Below are positions 1-8,776 of a stretch of 64,000 nucleotides of DNA, piece after piece. The stretch's first letter is position 1, and each line of letters opens with the position of its first letter. The position numbers and the translations under genes were made by a program. The DNA lies in contig NZ_LGAK01000001.1 of assembly GCF_001292705.1 (NCBI RefSeq), forward strand, positions 124,001 through 188,000, written 5' to 3'. Under the pieces are notes generated by a model, which saw nothing but the letters and a program-made list of their open reading frames with translations, was not told the origin of the DNA and made no database searches. This DNA comes from Marinagarivorans algicola. GTDB taxonomy: Bacteria; Pseudomonadota; Gammaproteobacteria; Pseudomonadales; Cellvibrionaceae.

Positions 1-305
1 GGGCTTAAGCCCATAACGCCCTCCACACCTTTTATAAAGTAAAGCAAAATAACAAAGCATAGCCATAAATATGTGCGGCGACGCTGTACGCGTAAACCAA
101 ACCAAAAAAGCAGCAGCGGTAAGCATTGTACTGACCATTGCAGTAGGCTAATACCTTCGGGCCTTAACCATTGGTGGACACTAAATAAAGCTAATAGCGT
201 GATATAGAAGACCAAGGTCAAGCGGTGCCCAATACGAGCTTTATATCGCAGTGCGGCTATTTTTTGTGCAGTGGCGGGTTCGATATGGTTGGGAGATCTT
301 GTCAT
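1..305 (-). CDS. DUF2069 family membrane protein (3' end cut by window edge)
   Basis: Reading the minus strand from an ATG at 303-305 gives 101 uninterrupted codons to the window edge, starting MTRSPNHIEP. It has two hydrophobic stretches (LTLVFYITLLALF and LLLFWFGLRV) and then an aromatic membrane segment WLCFVILLYFIKGV. This pattern, ending in a W-x-C-F-V-x-L-L-Y-F segment, is typical of the small DUF2069 inner-membrane proteins, which lie next to wrbA and arsC in Pseudomonas-like genomes. Function is unknown. The stop codon lies outside the window. The gene follows wrbA on the same strand, separated by about 190 bp that contain an octanucleotide tandem repeat. Confidence 0.75.
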   Translation of the reverse strand, partial: MTRSPNHIEPATAQKIAALRYKARIGHRLTLVFYITLLALFSVHQWLRPEGISLLQWSVQCLPLLLFWFGLRVQRRRTYLWLCFVILLYFIKGVEGVMGLS

Positions 306-420
306 AGCATGTCTAATTGTGTCGCTGTCGAGTGTTAACTGCGTGATGACGCTGTTCATGATGAATGCTGTCGAATAAGGCGGTTGTTGATGGTAGCGTT
401 GCTGAATAATGTTTCTATCC

Positions 421-480
421 CTTAATACCTTAATACCTTAATACCTTAATACCTTAATACCTTAATACCTTAATACCTTA
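421..480. repeat. Octanucleotide tandem repeat, 7.5 copies of CTTAATAC
   Basis: Seven perfect copies of the 8-bp unit CTTAATAC plus a half copy (CTTA) run without a mismatch. The array lies between the stop of wrbA (496) and the start of the DUF2069 gene (305), both on the minus strand. Arrays of this kind change length by slipped-strand mispairing. Here the array is outside coding sequence, so a length change would alter spacing in the intergenic or promoter region rather than shift a reading frame. Confidence 0.95.
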
Positions 481-495
481 AGACAGCGGTATGAC

Positions 496-1107
496 TTAAT
501 GCTGCAACTGTAGAGAAAGGTTAGCAATACGCTTTCCTAACGCGTGACAGCTGCTCATCTCATCGCTGGTGAGTTGATCTTGATGATTGGCGGTTGCGCT
601 ATGTGTGTTGTATACGTGACTGGCACCATAAGGACCGCCGCCGCTTGTCGTATGATGAATTGATTCTTCGCTGTAAGGAATGCCAGTAATAATCATACCG
701 TGGTGCAACAAGGGCAGCATCATACTCAGTAGTGTGCTTTCTTGCCCGCCATGCATACTGCTCGAAGAAGTGAAAACGCCGGCTGGCTTGTTGATTAAGC
801 TACCATTAAGCCATTGGGTGGCGGTGGTATCCCAAAAATACTTCAAAGGTGCTGCCATATTACCAAAGCGTGTCGGGCTGCCAAGGATTAACCCTGAGCA
901 ATCGGTTAAGTCTTCGGGGGTGCAGTAGGGTGCGCCCTGCGTGGGAATGTGTGGCTCTGTTTGCTCAGTTGTGGTTTGTACGCGGGGTACGGTGCGTAAA
1001 ACAGCATTGGCGCCATCTACGCTGTTAACGCCGCGTGCAATGCTTTTGGCTAGCATAGCGGTTGCGCCGTTAGCGCTGTAGTAAAGAATTAATATATTAC
1101 GAGTCAT
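496..1107 (-). CDS. wrbA: NAD(P)H:quinone oxidoreductase, WrbA flavodoxin family
   Basis: 203 aa, the usual WrbA length. The N-terminal phosphate-binding loop for FMN (YYSANGATAMLAKSIARGV) follows a first beta strand. The central GSPTRFGNMAAPLKYFWD and the SSSMHGGQE and GGGPYGASH segments are the FMN-contacting and family-signature regions of WrbA. The enzyme makes two-electron reductions of quinones with NAD(P)H, protecting against redox cycling, and acts in the cytoplasm as a tetramer. It lies 86 bp downstream of arsC on the same strand and before DUF2069, a conserved trio that is probably co-transcribed. It starts at the ATG at 1107. Confidence 0.93.
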   Translation of the reverse strand: MTRNILILYYSANGATAMLAKSIARGVNSVDGANAVLRTVPRVQTTTEQTEPHIPTQGAPYCTPEDLTDCSGLILGSPTRFGNMAAPLKYFWDTTATQWLNGSLINKPAGVFTSSSSMHGGQESTLLSMMLPLLHHGMIITGIPYSEESIHHTTSGGGPYGASHVYNTHSATANHQDQLTSDEMSSCHALGKRIANLSLQLQH

Positions 1108-1193
1108 TGTTCTATTACGTATCGGGTGGCTTGTTCATATGGGCTAGTCATATGATGAGATTCAATCGATTGAGTGCAGCGGTATTATACGGC

Positions 1194-1562
1194 TTATTGC
1201 GATAATAGTTGTAGGACGTTCTCGGGTGGGCGACCGAGTATGGCTTGGCAACTATCACCGGTTTGCTTCATTACAATGGGGCGCTCGATAAGTGCGGGGT
1301 TGTCGCTCATAGCTTGCAGTAATTGCGCGTCGGTACACTGCTCACTGGCTAAATTCAGAGTGGTGTATGCCTCTTCTTGGGTGCGCAGGAGTGCGCGGGG
1401 AGAAAGCCCTAAAGCGGTTAAACAGCTAGCCAGTATTGCAGGGCTTGGTGGTGTTTTAAGGTACAGTACAATGTTAGGTGTGATGCCGTGTTGCTCTAAT
1501 AAACTGAGTGTTTGACGAGATTTTGAGCAGCGTGGGTTGTGATAAAGCGTATAGGTGATCAT
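1194..1562 (-). CDS. arsC: ArsC/YfgD family arsenate reductase (glutaredoxin type)
   Basis: 122 aa, slightly longer than the usual 115-120. The N-terminal motif HNPRCSKSR holds the catalytic Cys (residue 12) of the glutaredoxin-dependent ArsC family. The segments IERPIV and the conserved Arg of GRPPENV near the C-terminus are also typical. This is the chromosomal YfgD-like type, found beside wrbA rather than in an ars resistance operon. No arsB, arsR or acr3 is nearby, so a true role in arsenate resistance is uncertain. It could be a general thiol-linked reductase. Confidence 0.88.
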   Translation of the reverse strand: MITYTLYHNPRCSKSRQTLSLLEQHGITPNIVLYLKTPPSPAILASCLTALGLSPRALLRTQEEAYTTLNLASEQCTDAQLLQAMSDNPALIERPIVMKQTGDSCQAILGRPPENVLQLLSQ

Positions 1563-1729
1563 AAGGTTGACAGTAGAGGTTCCATAGAGTTAAAGGATGG
1601 AAAATATCAGCAAAAAATAGACAAAGGCATATCTTAGCGTACTTAGCGTTGTTTAAGGGTTATGCTTACACATTTGTTCTATCATTTTTATGGCTTTGAG
1701 CCGAGTAAGGTATTGAGAGGTGAACGATT

Positions 1730-3040
1730 GTGTTTAAGTTAGAAAAACAGCACTGGATGAACTTTGGCTTGGGGGCCAAGATCTTTGTTTTAAGTTTAGT
1801 GCGCGATTTTAACGCGGCTGGCTGCCAAAAAAGCGCAGCAGCGTTAACCTATATGACCTTATTTGCACTCGTACCTTTATTAATGGTTTTTTATTCTGTG
1901 TTTTCAATGGTACCCGCATTTGAAGGCTTAAGTGATCAGTTGCAAGACACGCTGTTTTCCAATCTACTCCCTGAGTCGAGTCAATCAGTCAAAACTTATT
2001 TGCACAGTTTTTCCTCTCAGGCGCGCAATCTAACGCTGCCCGGTATGGGCATGTTATTTGTGACAGCCTTTTTGATGTTGACCAATATCGAAAAAAACTT
2101 CAATACTATTTGGGGGGTAACTCAAGCAAGGCGAGGGTTGCTCAAGTATTTACGCTATTGGGCCGTATTGAGCATTGGCCCCATTATGCTCGCTATGACA
2201 ATGGCAATGAGTACCTATGTGCTATCGCTGAAGCTGGTCTTTAATGAATACGATCCTATTGGTGTGATACCTCTACTGTTTAAGTTATTGCCACTCCTTA
2301 TTATGACCTTTGTCTTCTCCATGCTTTTTTCTACGGTACCTAATTGCCGAGTCCCCATGAAATATGCGTTTATTGGTGGCTTCGTGACAGCGCTTTGCTT
2401 TGAATTGGTGAAAGGCCTATTCGGGCGATTTGTGTCGAATACGAGTTTTGAGCTCATTTATGGTGCATTTGCCGTCGTACCGCTTTTTTTGATTTGGATA
2501 AATCTGCTGTGGACGATTGTTTTATCGGGCGCTATTTTGGTGCGCACATTGGCTGAGCGTAATTATGTGAATGTACGCGGTCGTAAAACGGACTTGGCGC
2601 AAGCGATCGAGTGCTTAGCTATGTTTTACCAGCATCACAAGCAAGGCCGTGTTGTAGGCGATAAGCATTGTTACCGCTTAGGTTTGGGCGTGGTGTATTG
2701 GCAAAAATTAAGGCAGTCGTTGATTCAAGCGAATTGGATTGTTGAGACGAGTGATGGCGATTACACCTTATGCCGAAGTTTTAGCGAGCTCAGCTTGTGG
2801 GATTTAGTCGTACTGCTGGAGATTAAAGTCAGCGACCTAGAAAAGAAAATGCCATCGATCCCGAGTGCAGCTTGGGGGAAGCACTTTTCGGATCTACGTA
2901 ACAACGTAGTGGCCGCGGCTCACACAGAGTTTGATGTATCTTTGCAAGCGTTATTAGAGCGTGAGATGCAAAAGCCACTTTCAGCGTTATCGGCTGCGAA
3001 GCAAAGCATAGATGCTGACAATTCGTCGAGCGATAAATAG
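1730..3040 (+). CDS. YihY family inner-membrane protein
   Basis: 436 aa. The N-terminal 280 residues contain about six membrane segments and the YihY signatures AGCQKSAAALTYMTLFALVPLL, near residue 30, and YGAFAVVPLFLIWINLLWTIVLSGA, near residue 245 (quoted in part). The remaining 150 residues are hydrophilic, a cytoplasmic tail seen in the longer gammaproteobacterial members. The family was once called ribonuclease BN, a label since withdrawn; its real function is unknown. The start is GTG at 1730, supported by a GAGAGGTG ribosome site. It is divergent from arsC. Confidence 0.9.
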   Translation: MFKLEKQHWMNFGLGAKIFVLSLVRDFNAAGCQKSAAALTYMTLFALVPLLMVFYSVFSMVPAFEGLSDQLQDTLFSNLLPESSQSVKTYLHSFSSQARNLTLPGMGMLFVTAFLMLTNIEKNFNTIWGVTQARRGLLKYLRYWAVLSIGPIMLAMTMAMSTYVLSLKLVFNEYDPIGVIPLLFKLLPLLIMTFVFSMLFSTVPNCRVPMKYAFIGGFVTALCFELVKGLFGRFVSNTSFELIYGAFAVVPLFLIWINLLWTIVLSGAILVRTLAERNYVNVRGRKTDLAQAIECLAMFYQHHKQGRVVGDKHCYRLGLGVVYWQKLRQSLIQANWIVETSDGDYTLCRSFSELSLWDLVVLLEIKVSDLEKKMPSIPSAAWGKHFSDLRNNVVAAAHTEFDVSLQALLEREMQKPLSALSAAKQSIDADNSSSDK

Positions 3041-3111
3041 ACGGCGAATGAGTTTGGCATTTTGAAACAGCTGCCTATACTAAAGAGGTGACTCTTTAAA
3101 GGCTTGGCCCT

Positions 3112-3477
3112 ATGGCAACCCCACTTCTCATTTGTGATGACTCAAATATGGCCCGCAAGCAGGTGAAAAGATCGTTACCTGCTAGCTGGGATGTAGACGT
3201 AACATTTGCGACAAATGGTGTTGAGGGTGTGCAGGCGATTCGCGAAGGCAAAGGTGAAATGGTCTTCTTGGATTTGACGATGCCTGAGCTTGATGGTTTT
3301 GGCGTGTTAGAGGCCATCAAAGCCGAGGGCCTTAAGGCGGTCGTAATTGTTATCTCTGGTGATATTCAGCCACAAGCCAAAGCGCGAGTACAGGCTTTAG
3401 GGGCTTTAGACTTTATTCAAAAGCCTATTAATGCCGATAAACTGAAAGAGTCTTTAGGTAAGTTTGGCTTGCTATAG
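3112..3477 (+). CDS. Single-domain response regulator (CheY-like receiver)
   Basis: 121 aa, a receiver domain with no output domain. The acidic pair Asp9-Asp10 (LLICDDSN), the phosphoacceptor Asp54 (VFLDLTMP), the switch Ser in VISGD and the invariant Lys of FIQKPI are all present, so it should be phosphorylatable. No kinase, CheC or other chemotaxis gene is adjacent. The partner is therefore unknown, and an adaptor or phosphate-sink role is inferred only from the lack of an output domain. A 70-bp gap separates it from yihY. Confidence 0.9.
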   Translation: MATPLLICDDSNMARKQVKRSLPASWDVDVTFATNGVEGVQAIREGKGEMVFLDLTMPELDGFGVLEAIKAEGLKAVVIVISGDIQPQAKARVQALGALDFIQKPINADKLKESLGKFGLL

Positions 3478-3714
3478 TACTTGCTGTAGCACTTGAGTAC
3501 TTGCTGCCGTGCTTGATCTGGCCCTAATGCTTATAGCGAACATTTATAGCTAATGGTTATAAATGAGGGTTCTTACTCTAATAGCTGCCTCTAATAGCGG
3601 TAAGTCATCGGTGCAGCGAAGCCCTTTGATTGAGTAAAAAAAGCGTAACAATTGCTTTGCGTTATTGATTCTATGGCTGGCCTGTTGTTACTGTACAGTC
3701 TTTTGCGAGAATGA

Positions 3715-4911
3715 ATGATGTTTGATGCTCTAACTGTATTGCCTAGTGATCCGATTTTGGGTTTGATGAAATTGTACCGCGCAGACCCCAATCCACATAA
3801 AGTTGATTTGGGAGTGGGTGTATATAAAAACAATGAGGGGCAAACCCCTGTCATGCAAGCGGTTACCGCTGCTGAACGCAATTTACTGGCCAAGCAAACG
3901 ACAAAAACCTATTTAACGCCTTTAGGTAACCCCGCCTTTGTCGAGCATATGCAGCAATTAATCTTTGGTTCAAGCCTTATGGCGTTGGAGGGGCGAATAG
4001 CAGCGGTGCAAACGCCAGGTGGCTGCGGCGCTTTGCGTATAGCCGCTGAGCTTATTAAACATGCTAACCCTAAAGCCAGCATTTGGCTTAGCAACCCCAC
4101 GTGGGCTAACCATAAACCCTTACTGGGCGATGCAGGCGTGCCAATAAAGCACTATAGCTATTTGAGCGCTAGCCAAACCACATTGGATTGGCCGGCGATG
4201 CAGGCTGCTTTAGAGAGTATTCCAGCAGGTGATGTGGTATTACTACATGCGTGTTGTCACAATCCGACAGGCGTTGATCTTACCTTTGAGCAGTGGCAGT
4301 GGGTCGCTCAAACGGCACAGGCAAAAGGTTTTATTCCTTTTGTTGATATGGCTTATCAGGGGTTTGGTGACTCCCTAGCGGCAGATGCCGCAGGCTTGCG
4401 CCATATTTTTGCGGCGGTTCCAGAGGCGTTACTGGCGGTTTCTTGCTCTAAAAACTTTGGTTTATACCGTGAGCGAGTGGGCTTGGTGGCCACGCTTTGC
4501 GCGACAGCTCAGCAGGCGCAGGCTGCACAAAGTCATTTTGAAGGTATTGTACGTGGAATTTATTCTATGCCACCTAATCATGGCGCCGCTATAGTGGCTG
4601 AAATTTTGCAAGATACATCATTAACACAACAGTGGGAGACCGAGCTCACACAAATGCAGCAGCGCATTCAAAATTTGCGCAACGATTTTGTGCGTAATAT
4701 GGATGCGCTGGGGGTGCAAGGGTTTGATTTTGTGAGTCAGCAAAAGGGAATGTTTTCTTATTTGGGTATCCATGCCGAACAGGTGGCATGGCTGGCTCAG
4801 CATAAAAGTATTTACCTACTCAGTAATTCGCGAGCCAGTATTGCAGGGCTGAATCAAGACAATGTTAGCTATGTATGCGAGGCACTTGCGGTATCGCTTA
4901 ATCAGGCATAG
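3715..4911 (+). CDS. Aspartate/aromatic aminotransferase, class I (AspC/TyrB)
   Basis: 398 aa, the standard length of class Ia aminotransferases. The N-terminus MFDALTVLPSDPILGLM and the segment VDLGVGVYKN are family hallmarks. The PLP lysine is Lys246 in SCSKNFGLYRERVG. HNPTGVD and DMAYQGFG carry other PLP-contacting residues. It transfers amino groups between aspartate or aromatic amino acids and 2-oxoglutarate. Specificity between AspC and TyrB cannot be settled by eye. Two overlapping starts exist (ATG at 3715 and 3718), behind a GCGAGAA ribosome site. Confidence 0.9.
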   Translation: MMFDALTVLPSDPILGLMKLYRADPNPHKVDLGVGVYKNNEGQTPVMQAVTAAERNLLAKQTTKTYLTPLGNPAFVEHMQQLIFGSSLMALEGRIAAVQTPGGCGALRIAAELIKHANPKASIWLSNPTWANHKPLLGDAGVPIKHYSYLSASQTTLDWPAMQAALESIPAGDVVLLHACCHNPTGVDLTFEQWQWVAQTAQAKGFIPFVDMAYQGFGDSLAADAAGLRHIFAAVPEALLAVSCSKNFGLYRERVGLVATLCATAQQAQAAQSHFEGIVRGIYSMPPNHGAAIVAEILQDTSLTQQWETELTQMQQRIQNLRNDFVRNMDALGVQGFDFVSQQKGMFSYLGIHAEQVAWLAQHKSIYLLSNSRASIAGLNQDNVSYVCEALAVSLNQA

Positions 4912-5113
4912 TGCTGATTAAGCGTGCTGCCTTCTTCATATCGCTCAGTGCCTTGTCAGGCAAGTGGCGCATTACATTTTGGTATCGGCACTGGCTTTCG
5001 GCTGCTTTAATCGCCATGACATAACTTGCTTCAAGCCCAAGATAAACTACAGTAAAAGTAATAATAGGCAAATAATTGGGCGCTTGTTGCGTTGTACATG
5101 GAGTGCAGAACAA
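4898..5113 (-). CDS. Possible small hypothetical protein
   Basis: A 71-codon frame on the minus strand overlaps the last 14 bases of the aminotransferase. It has only a TTG start at 5113; the first in-frame ATG (5017) would leave 39 residues. The N-terminal half is hydrophobic (YLPIITFTVVYLGLEASYVMA) and the C-terminal half is basic and helical (CRYQNVMRHLPDKALSDM), recalling the layout of small DUF1127-like proteins. I do not recognise it. It is the only candidate gene in the 263-bp gap before the HD-GYP gene. Confidence 0.25.
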   Translation of the reverse strand: MFCTPCTTQQAPNYLPIITFTVVYLGLEASYVMAIKAAESQCRYQNVMRHLPDKALSDMKKAARLISTMPD

Positions 5114-5174
5114 TGCATCAGTATGGCCCTTTGATTGAGTTCTGGCTTTTGTGTAGGTCTAATTTAGGTGCTGA

Positions 5175-6395
5175 ATGTCTGAAACCACGGTAAAAGTCCA
5201 TGTGTCTGAGCTTAGGGTAGGGATGTACATCTCTAAGCTTGATCGCGAGTGGCTCGATACGCCTTTTCTTATGCAGGGGTTTTATATCGAGACCACGGAT
5301 GATGTGAATACCGTTGCAGAGTATTGTGAGTACGTATGGGTTGATGTTGCACGCAAGGCAAAACGACCAACCACTGCCTCGCAGGCCGCCTTTGACGGCG
5401 GCTCTATCTACCCGCCCAAAGAAGATATCTATGCAGAACATAGTCGTACCAGTGTTTTTTTTGGCCAGGCGCGGTCATTAACCAAAACGCTCCTTGATGA
5501 TATTATTTTAGGTGGAGCTATAAATACCGAAGCCGCAAAAGAAACCGTCAACGAGTGCGTACAGTCTGTGATTCGTCATCCTGATGCTCTAATGTGGATG
5601 ACCCGTTTACGCAATGAGAGCGAGTACACCGCAGAGCATTGTTTAAATGTGTGTATTTTAGCGATCGCTTTTGGCCGACATTTAGGCTTAAGCGAAGAGG
5701 AGCTTCAGCAATTGGGGTTGTGCGGCTTGTTGCACGATGTGGGCAAAATGCGGGTGCCGCCTCAAGTATTGAACAAGCCTGCACGCTTAACCTTAAAAGA
5801 AATGCGCATGATGATGGCGCATACTATTCACGGTCGCAATCTCTTACTGGCAGCAGGTAATGTTTACACCGGAGCTATTGATGTTGCTTATAGCCACCAT
5901 GAACGCATAGATGGCACCGGTTACCCCCGTAAATTGCCGGGTGAAAACATTTCGTTGTTTTCACGGATTATATCGATTGTTGATGCCTATGATGCCATGA
6001 CGGCCGATCGCTGTTACCAAAAAGCCAGAACCACAACCGAGGCACTCAAAATTATTTATGAAGGTCGCGGTACGCAATTTGATGGTCATTTAGCTTTGGC
6101 CTTTTTAGAGACAGTTGGGCTGTATCCGCCGGGCAGCATTGTTGAGCTAATATCTGGTGTTGTTGGTGTAGTGATCGAGACTAACCAACAGTATAAGCAT
6201 TTGCCTGTCGTATCGGTGTTGCTCGATGCCGATAAAAAACCTTTAGATAAGGCTTTAACTTATAGCCTTTCACTCATCGAAACCGATGGCTTAAGTAAAG
6301 ACTTCCTTGTGCGCCGTGTACATGCTGACGGCTCCTTTGGTTTATCTTTGAGGGACTTTCAAGAAAAAGGCTTATTAAAATATAGCGCGTCTTAA
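5175..6395 (+). CDS. HD-GYP domain cyclic-di-GMP phosphodiesterase with DUF3391
   Basis: 406 aa. Residues 1-130 form a DUF3391-type N-terminal domain (VHVSELRVGMYISKLDREWLDTPF). Residues about 135-310 form an HD-GYP domain with all expected ligands: the HD pair in LLHDVGKM, His in MAHTIHGR, HHERIDGTGYP, and the downstream SIVDAYDAMTADR. The enzyme should hydrolyse cyclic-di-GMP via pGpG to GMP in the cytoplasm, lowering the signal that favours sessile growth. There is no receiver domain. It stands alone between the aminotransferase and the convergent rluA. Confidence 0.92.
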   Translation: MSETTVKVHVSELRVGMYISKLDREWLDTPFLMQGFYIETTDDVNTVAEYCEYVWVDVARKAKRPTTASQAAFDGGSIYPPKEDIYAEHSRTSVFFGQARSLTKTLLDDIILGGAINTEAAKETVNECVQSVIRHPDALMWMTRLRNESEYTAEHCLNVCILAIAFGRHLGLSEEELQQLGLCGLLHDVGKMRVPPQVLNKPARLTLKEMRMMMAHTIHGRNLLLAAGNVYTGAIDVAYSHHERIDGTGYPRKLPGENISLFSRIISIVDAYDAMTADRCYQKARTTTEALKIIYEGRGTQFDGHLALAFLETVGLYPPGSIVELISGVVGVVIETNQQYKHLPVVSVLLDADKKPLDKALTYSLSLIETDGLSKDFLVRRVHADGSFGLSLRDFQEKGLLKYSAS

Positions 6396-6412
6396 AAGTA
6401 CGCTTTTGCCTA

Positions 6413-7087
6413 TTAAACCGCAGTGAGTGGTATGCGACAAAATTGCGAGGGCTTGCTGATATGTAAAGGTTGCGCGGTGATAGGGTGCTCAAAGTGCAGT
6501 TGAGCGGCATGCAGCATGAGCCGCGGAGCCCTAAGGTGAGAGCCCTGTAAATTGTATAGCTGATCACCCAAAATGGGGCATCCTAGTGCCAAGCAATGCA
6601 CTCTGAGTTGATGAGAGCGCCCAGTAACAGGGGTTAAGCGCACCACACTTGCCTGCAGGTGCGCCAGTGTACGTATCACCCGATAGTGGGTGGTAGCCGC
6701 TTTACCGGTTTCAAAGCAGACTTTTTGTTTGGGGCGATTGGGCCAGTCGCAGATTAGGGGGCGCTCGATAACGCCCTCGTGCTGTGAGGGTGCATGGTGA
6801 ATCACTGCATCGTAGGTTTTTTTGACTAACCGTTTTTCAAAACATTGCCCCATCGCTTTTTGGCTGATGTGGTTTTTGGCAAAGATCATTAATCCTGATG
6901 TTGACATATCTAGCCTATGCACAACGCGACTATTGGCGTTGTAGCGCAGCGCTTGTGCAGTAAGGCAAAATGGTTCGGTTTTGCCCGGTACACTGAGTAA
7001 ACCTGAGGGCTTGTTTAAAATTAAAAGGTGTTCGTCTTCAAAGATAATATCAATGGGCTGAGCTTGATGTTCGGTAAGGGGCTGCAT
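6413..7087 (-). CDS. rluA: 23S rRNA U746 / tRNA U32 pseudouridine synthase RluA
   Basis: 224 aa, like E. coli RluA (219). The catalytic motif HRLDMSTSGLMIFA contains the active-site Asp. The segment LICDWPNRPKQKVC followed by ETGK is nearly identical to RluA as I recall it, separating it from RluC and RluD. There is no S4 domain, as expected for RluA. It isomerises uridine 746 of 23S rRNA and uridine 32 of several tRNAs. It is convergent with the HD-GYP gene (17 bp apart) and divergent from holB. Confidence 0.93.
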   Translation of the reverse strand: MQPLTEHQAQPIDIIFEDEHLLILNKPSGLLSVPGKTEPFCLTAQALRYNANSRVVHRLDMSTSGLMIFAKNHISQKAMGQCFEKRLVKKTYDAVIHHAPSQHEGVIERPLICDWPNRPKQKVCFETGKAATTHYRVIRTLAHLQASVVRLTPVTGRSHQLRVHCLALGCPILGDQLYNLQGSHLRAPRLMLHAAQLHFEHPITAQPLHISKPSQFCRIPLTAV

Positions 7088-7217
7088 AGAGAGTATTGGG
7101 CACTTTTTTAAAGGGCCTCAATTATCGCAAGAAATAGGCTTCACTGGTATGCTGTTGACTTTATGGGGCTGTGAATAAGTGCAGTCTGTGCTTTTATTTT
7201 GGATGTTGCCGCTTATC

Positions 7218-8222
7218 ATGACCGCTCAAGTTTCTTTTGTTCATCCCCCTTATCCTTGGTTTTTTGAGTATTGGCAGCAGTTTGTTGAGCAAGTGACTAC
7301 TGAGCGCTTGCCTCATGCGTTGCTACTAAAAGGTATCGAAGGTATCGGCGCTGAAGCTCTGGCAACAGCAATGGCGCAATATTTATTGTGCCGCACACCT
7401 ATAGATGCACGCTCGTGCGGACATTGCCGTGGTTGTGAGCTGCTAGTTGCTGGCACACACCCTGATTTTATTCAGCTGGTGCCGCAAGAAAAAAGTCATG
7501 TAATTAAGGTTGCCCAAGTGCGCGAATTGACGGCAATATTGGCCAATACTGCCCAGCAAGGTGGGCGTAAAGTGGTGTTGGTGGCGCCCGCTGAGATGAT
7601 GAATGTCGAGGCGGCGAATGCAATTTTAAAAAATCTTGAAGAGCCTGCAAATGAGACAGTGTTTATTTTGGTTGCTTTTCAGTCGGCGAGAGTATTGCCA
7701 ACCATTCGCTCAAGAACGTCACAAATCGCATTACCTACACCGCGCTGGGGCGATGCATTGGCTTGGCTTGACGGCCAGCAAGTGACGCGGTCGGCCGATC
7801 TGCTCAGCGCGACCGGCGGTGCGCCTGTCAAGGCGTTGACATGGTTTAATAATAAGCAGTTAGAGGTGCATGATGACATTGCTCAGTGTTTGAGTCGCGG
7901 CCTAAAAGGCGAAATTTCGCCCGTTGATGTCGGTAAAAAGCTAGCAGCTTATGATTTACTCGTTGTGTTTGGTCTGCTTTTATTGTGGCTTCAGCGCGCG
8001 ATTAAAGTGCAATGCGCACAGCTTAATGATGACTTGCCCGTGGTGCAAAATCTCGCAATATTACCGGCTGTGCGTTTATATAGCGTGCTCGATACAGTGC
8101 AAGGGCGCATGGCGCAACTTTATGCTGGAAGCAACCCAAACAAGGTGCTTGCCACAGAAGAATTGATGCTAATTGTGCAGGGGTTTTTAGCCGAGCGCGC
8201 GCGCAGGCAACGTCAAGGATAA
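7218..8222 (+). CDS. holB: DNA polymerase III subunit delta'
   Basis: 334 aa from the ATG at 7218. The open frame extends upstream to GTG 7179, but the extra residues (MQSVLLFWMLPLI) do not fit the family, where the protein starts shortly before PWF-x(3)-WQQF. It has the AAA+ clamp-loader fold: a degenerate P-loop (KGIEGIGAEALA) as in delta', a zinc-binding Cys cluster (C-R-T ... CGHCRGCELL), and NAILKNLEEP, where the clamp-loader motif sits. It helps load the beta clamp during replication. It precedes pilZ and tatD as in many gammaproteobacteria, but tmk, the usual upstream partner, is absent. Confidence 0.92.
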   Translation: MTAQVSFVHPPYPWFFEYWQQFVEQVTTERLPHALLLKGIEGIGAEALATAMAQYLLCRTPIDARSCGHCRGCELLVAGTHPDFIQLVPQEKSHVIKVAQVRELTAILANTAQQGGRKVVLVAPAEMMNVEAANAILKNLEEPANETVFILVAFQSARVLPTIRSRTSQIALPTPRWGDALAWLDGQQVTRSADLLSATGGAPVKALTWFNNKQLEVHDDIAQCLSRGLKGEISPVDVGKKLAAYDLLVVFGLLLLWLQRAIKVQCAQLNDDLPVVQNLAILPAVRLYSVLDTVQGRMAQLYAGSNPNKVLATEELMLIVQGFLAERARRQRQG

Positions 8223-8399
8223 AAAGAGTCGTCAGTATCGGGCACAATTTTTAGGGAGATAGAGGGTTTGTATTATGTTAACTTTGGCTTAACCTTTATA
8301 AGGGCTAGACACCGGCTTGTTAAGCGATTATTGTTCGCCCGTTAGTAAGGGTAGTGAATTGCACTGAGTCCGAGTAGAACTATATAAAGAGGCAAGAGT

Positions 8400-8750
8400 A
8401 TGCAGGGGATTGGCGGAGCTCGTAACGGTATATTGTCGTTAACTATTCGTGATAAAGCAGTATTATATGCCGCTTATATGCCGTATTTAAAAAATGGTGG
8501 TTTGTTTATTCCAACTAATAAAGCTTATAGCTTAGGTGATGAAGTGTTTATGCTGTTGAGTTTAATGGACGAGCCAGAGAAAATCCCCGTTGCGGGGAAA
8601 GTGGCGTGGATCACACCAAAAGGCGCACAAGGCAATCGTGCTGCAGGCATTGGCGTGCAGTTTGAGGGTGATGATGATACGGCTAACCGTAAAATCGAAA
8701 CCTATTTGGCTGGTACCTTAGAGTCTGATAGGCCCACTCACACCATGTGA
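8400..8750 (+). CDS. pilZ: Type IV pilus PilZ-domain protein
   Basis: 116 aa, the length of the stand-alone PilZ of type IV pilus biogenesis. Key segments are LSLTIRDKAVLYAAYMPYLKNGGLFIPT, near residue 13 (quoted in part), VAGKVAWITPKG and GIGVQFEG. As in the founding PilZ, the RxxxR and DxSxxG cyclic-di-GMP binding motifs are not evident. It therefore probably works through PilB/FimX-type protein contacts rather than by binding the nucleotide. The holB-pilZ-tatD order is conserved. A 177-bp gap separates it from holB, and a terminator follows at 8777. Confidence 0.92.
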   Translation: MQGIGGARNGILSLTIRDKAVLYAAYMPYLKNGGLFIPTNKAYSLGDEVFMLLSLMDEPEKIPVAGKVAWITPKGAQGNRAAGIGVQFEGDDDTANRKIETYLAGTLESDRPTHTM

Positions 8751-8776
8751 GGCTGCAGAGGCTTAAAAACGTATTG

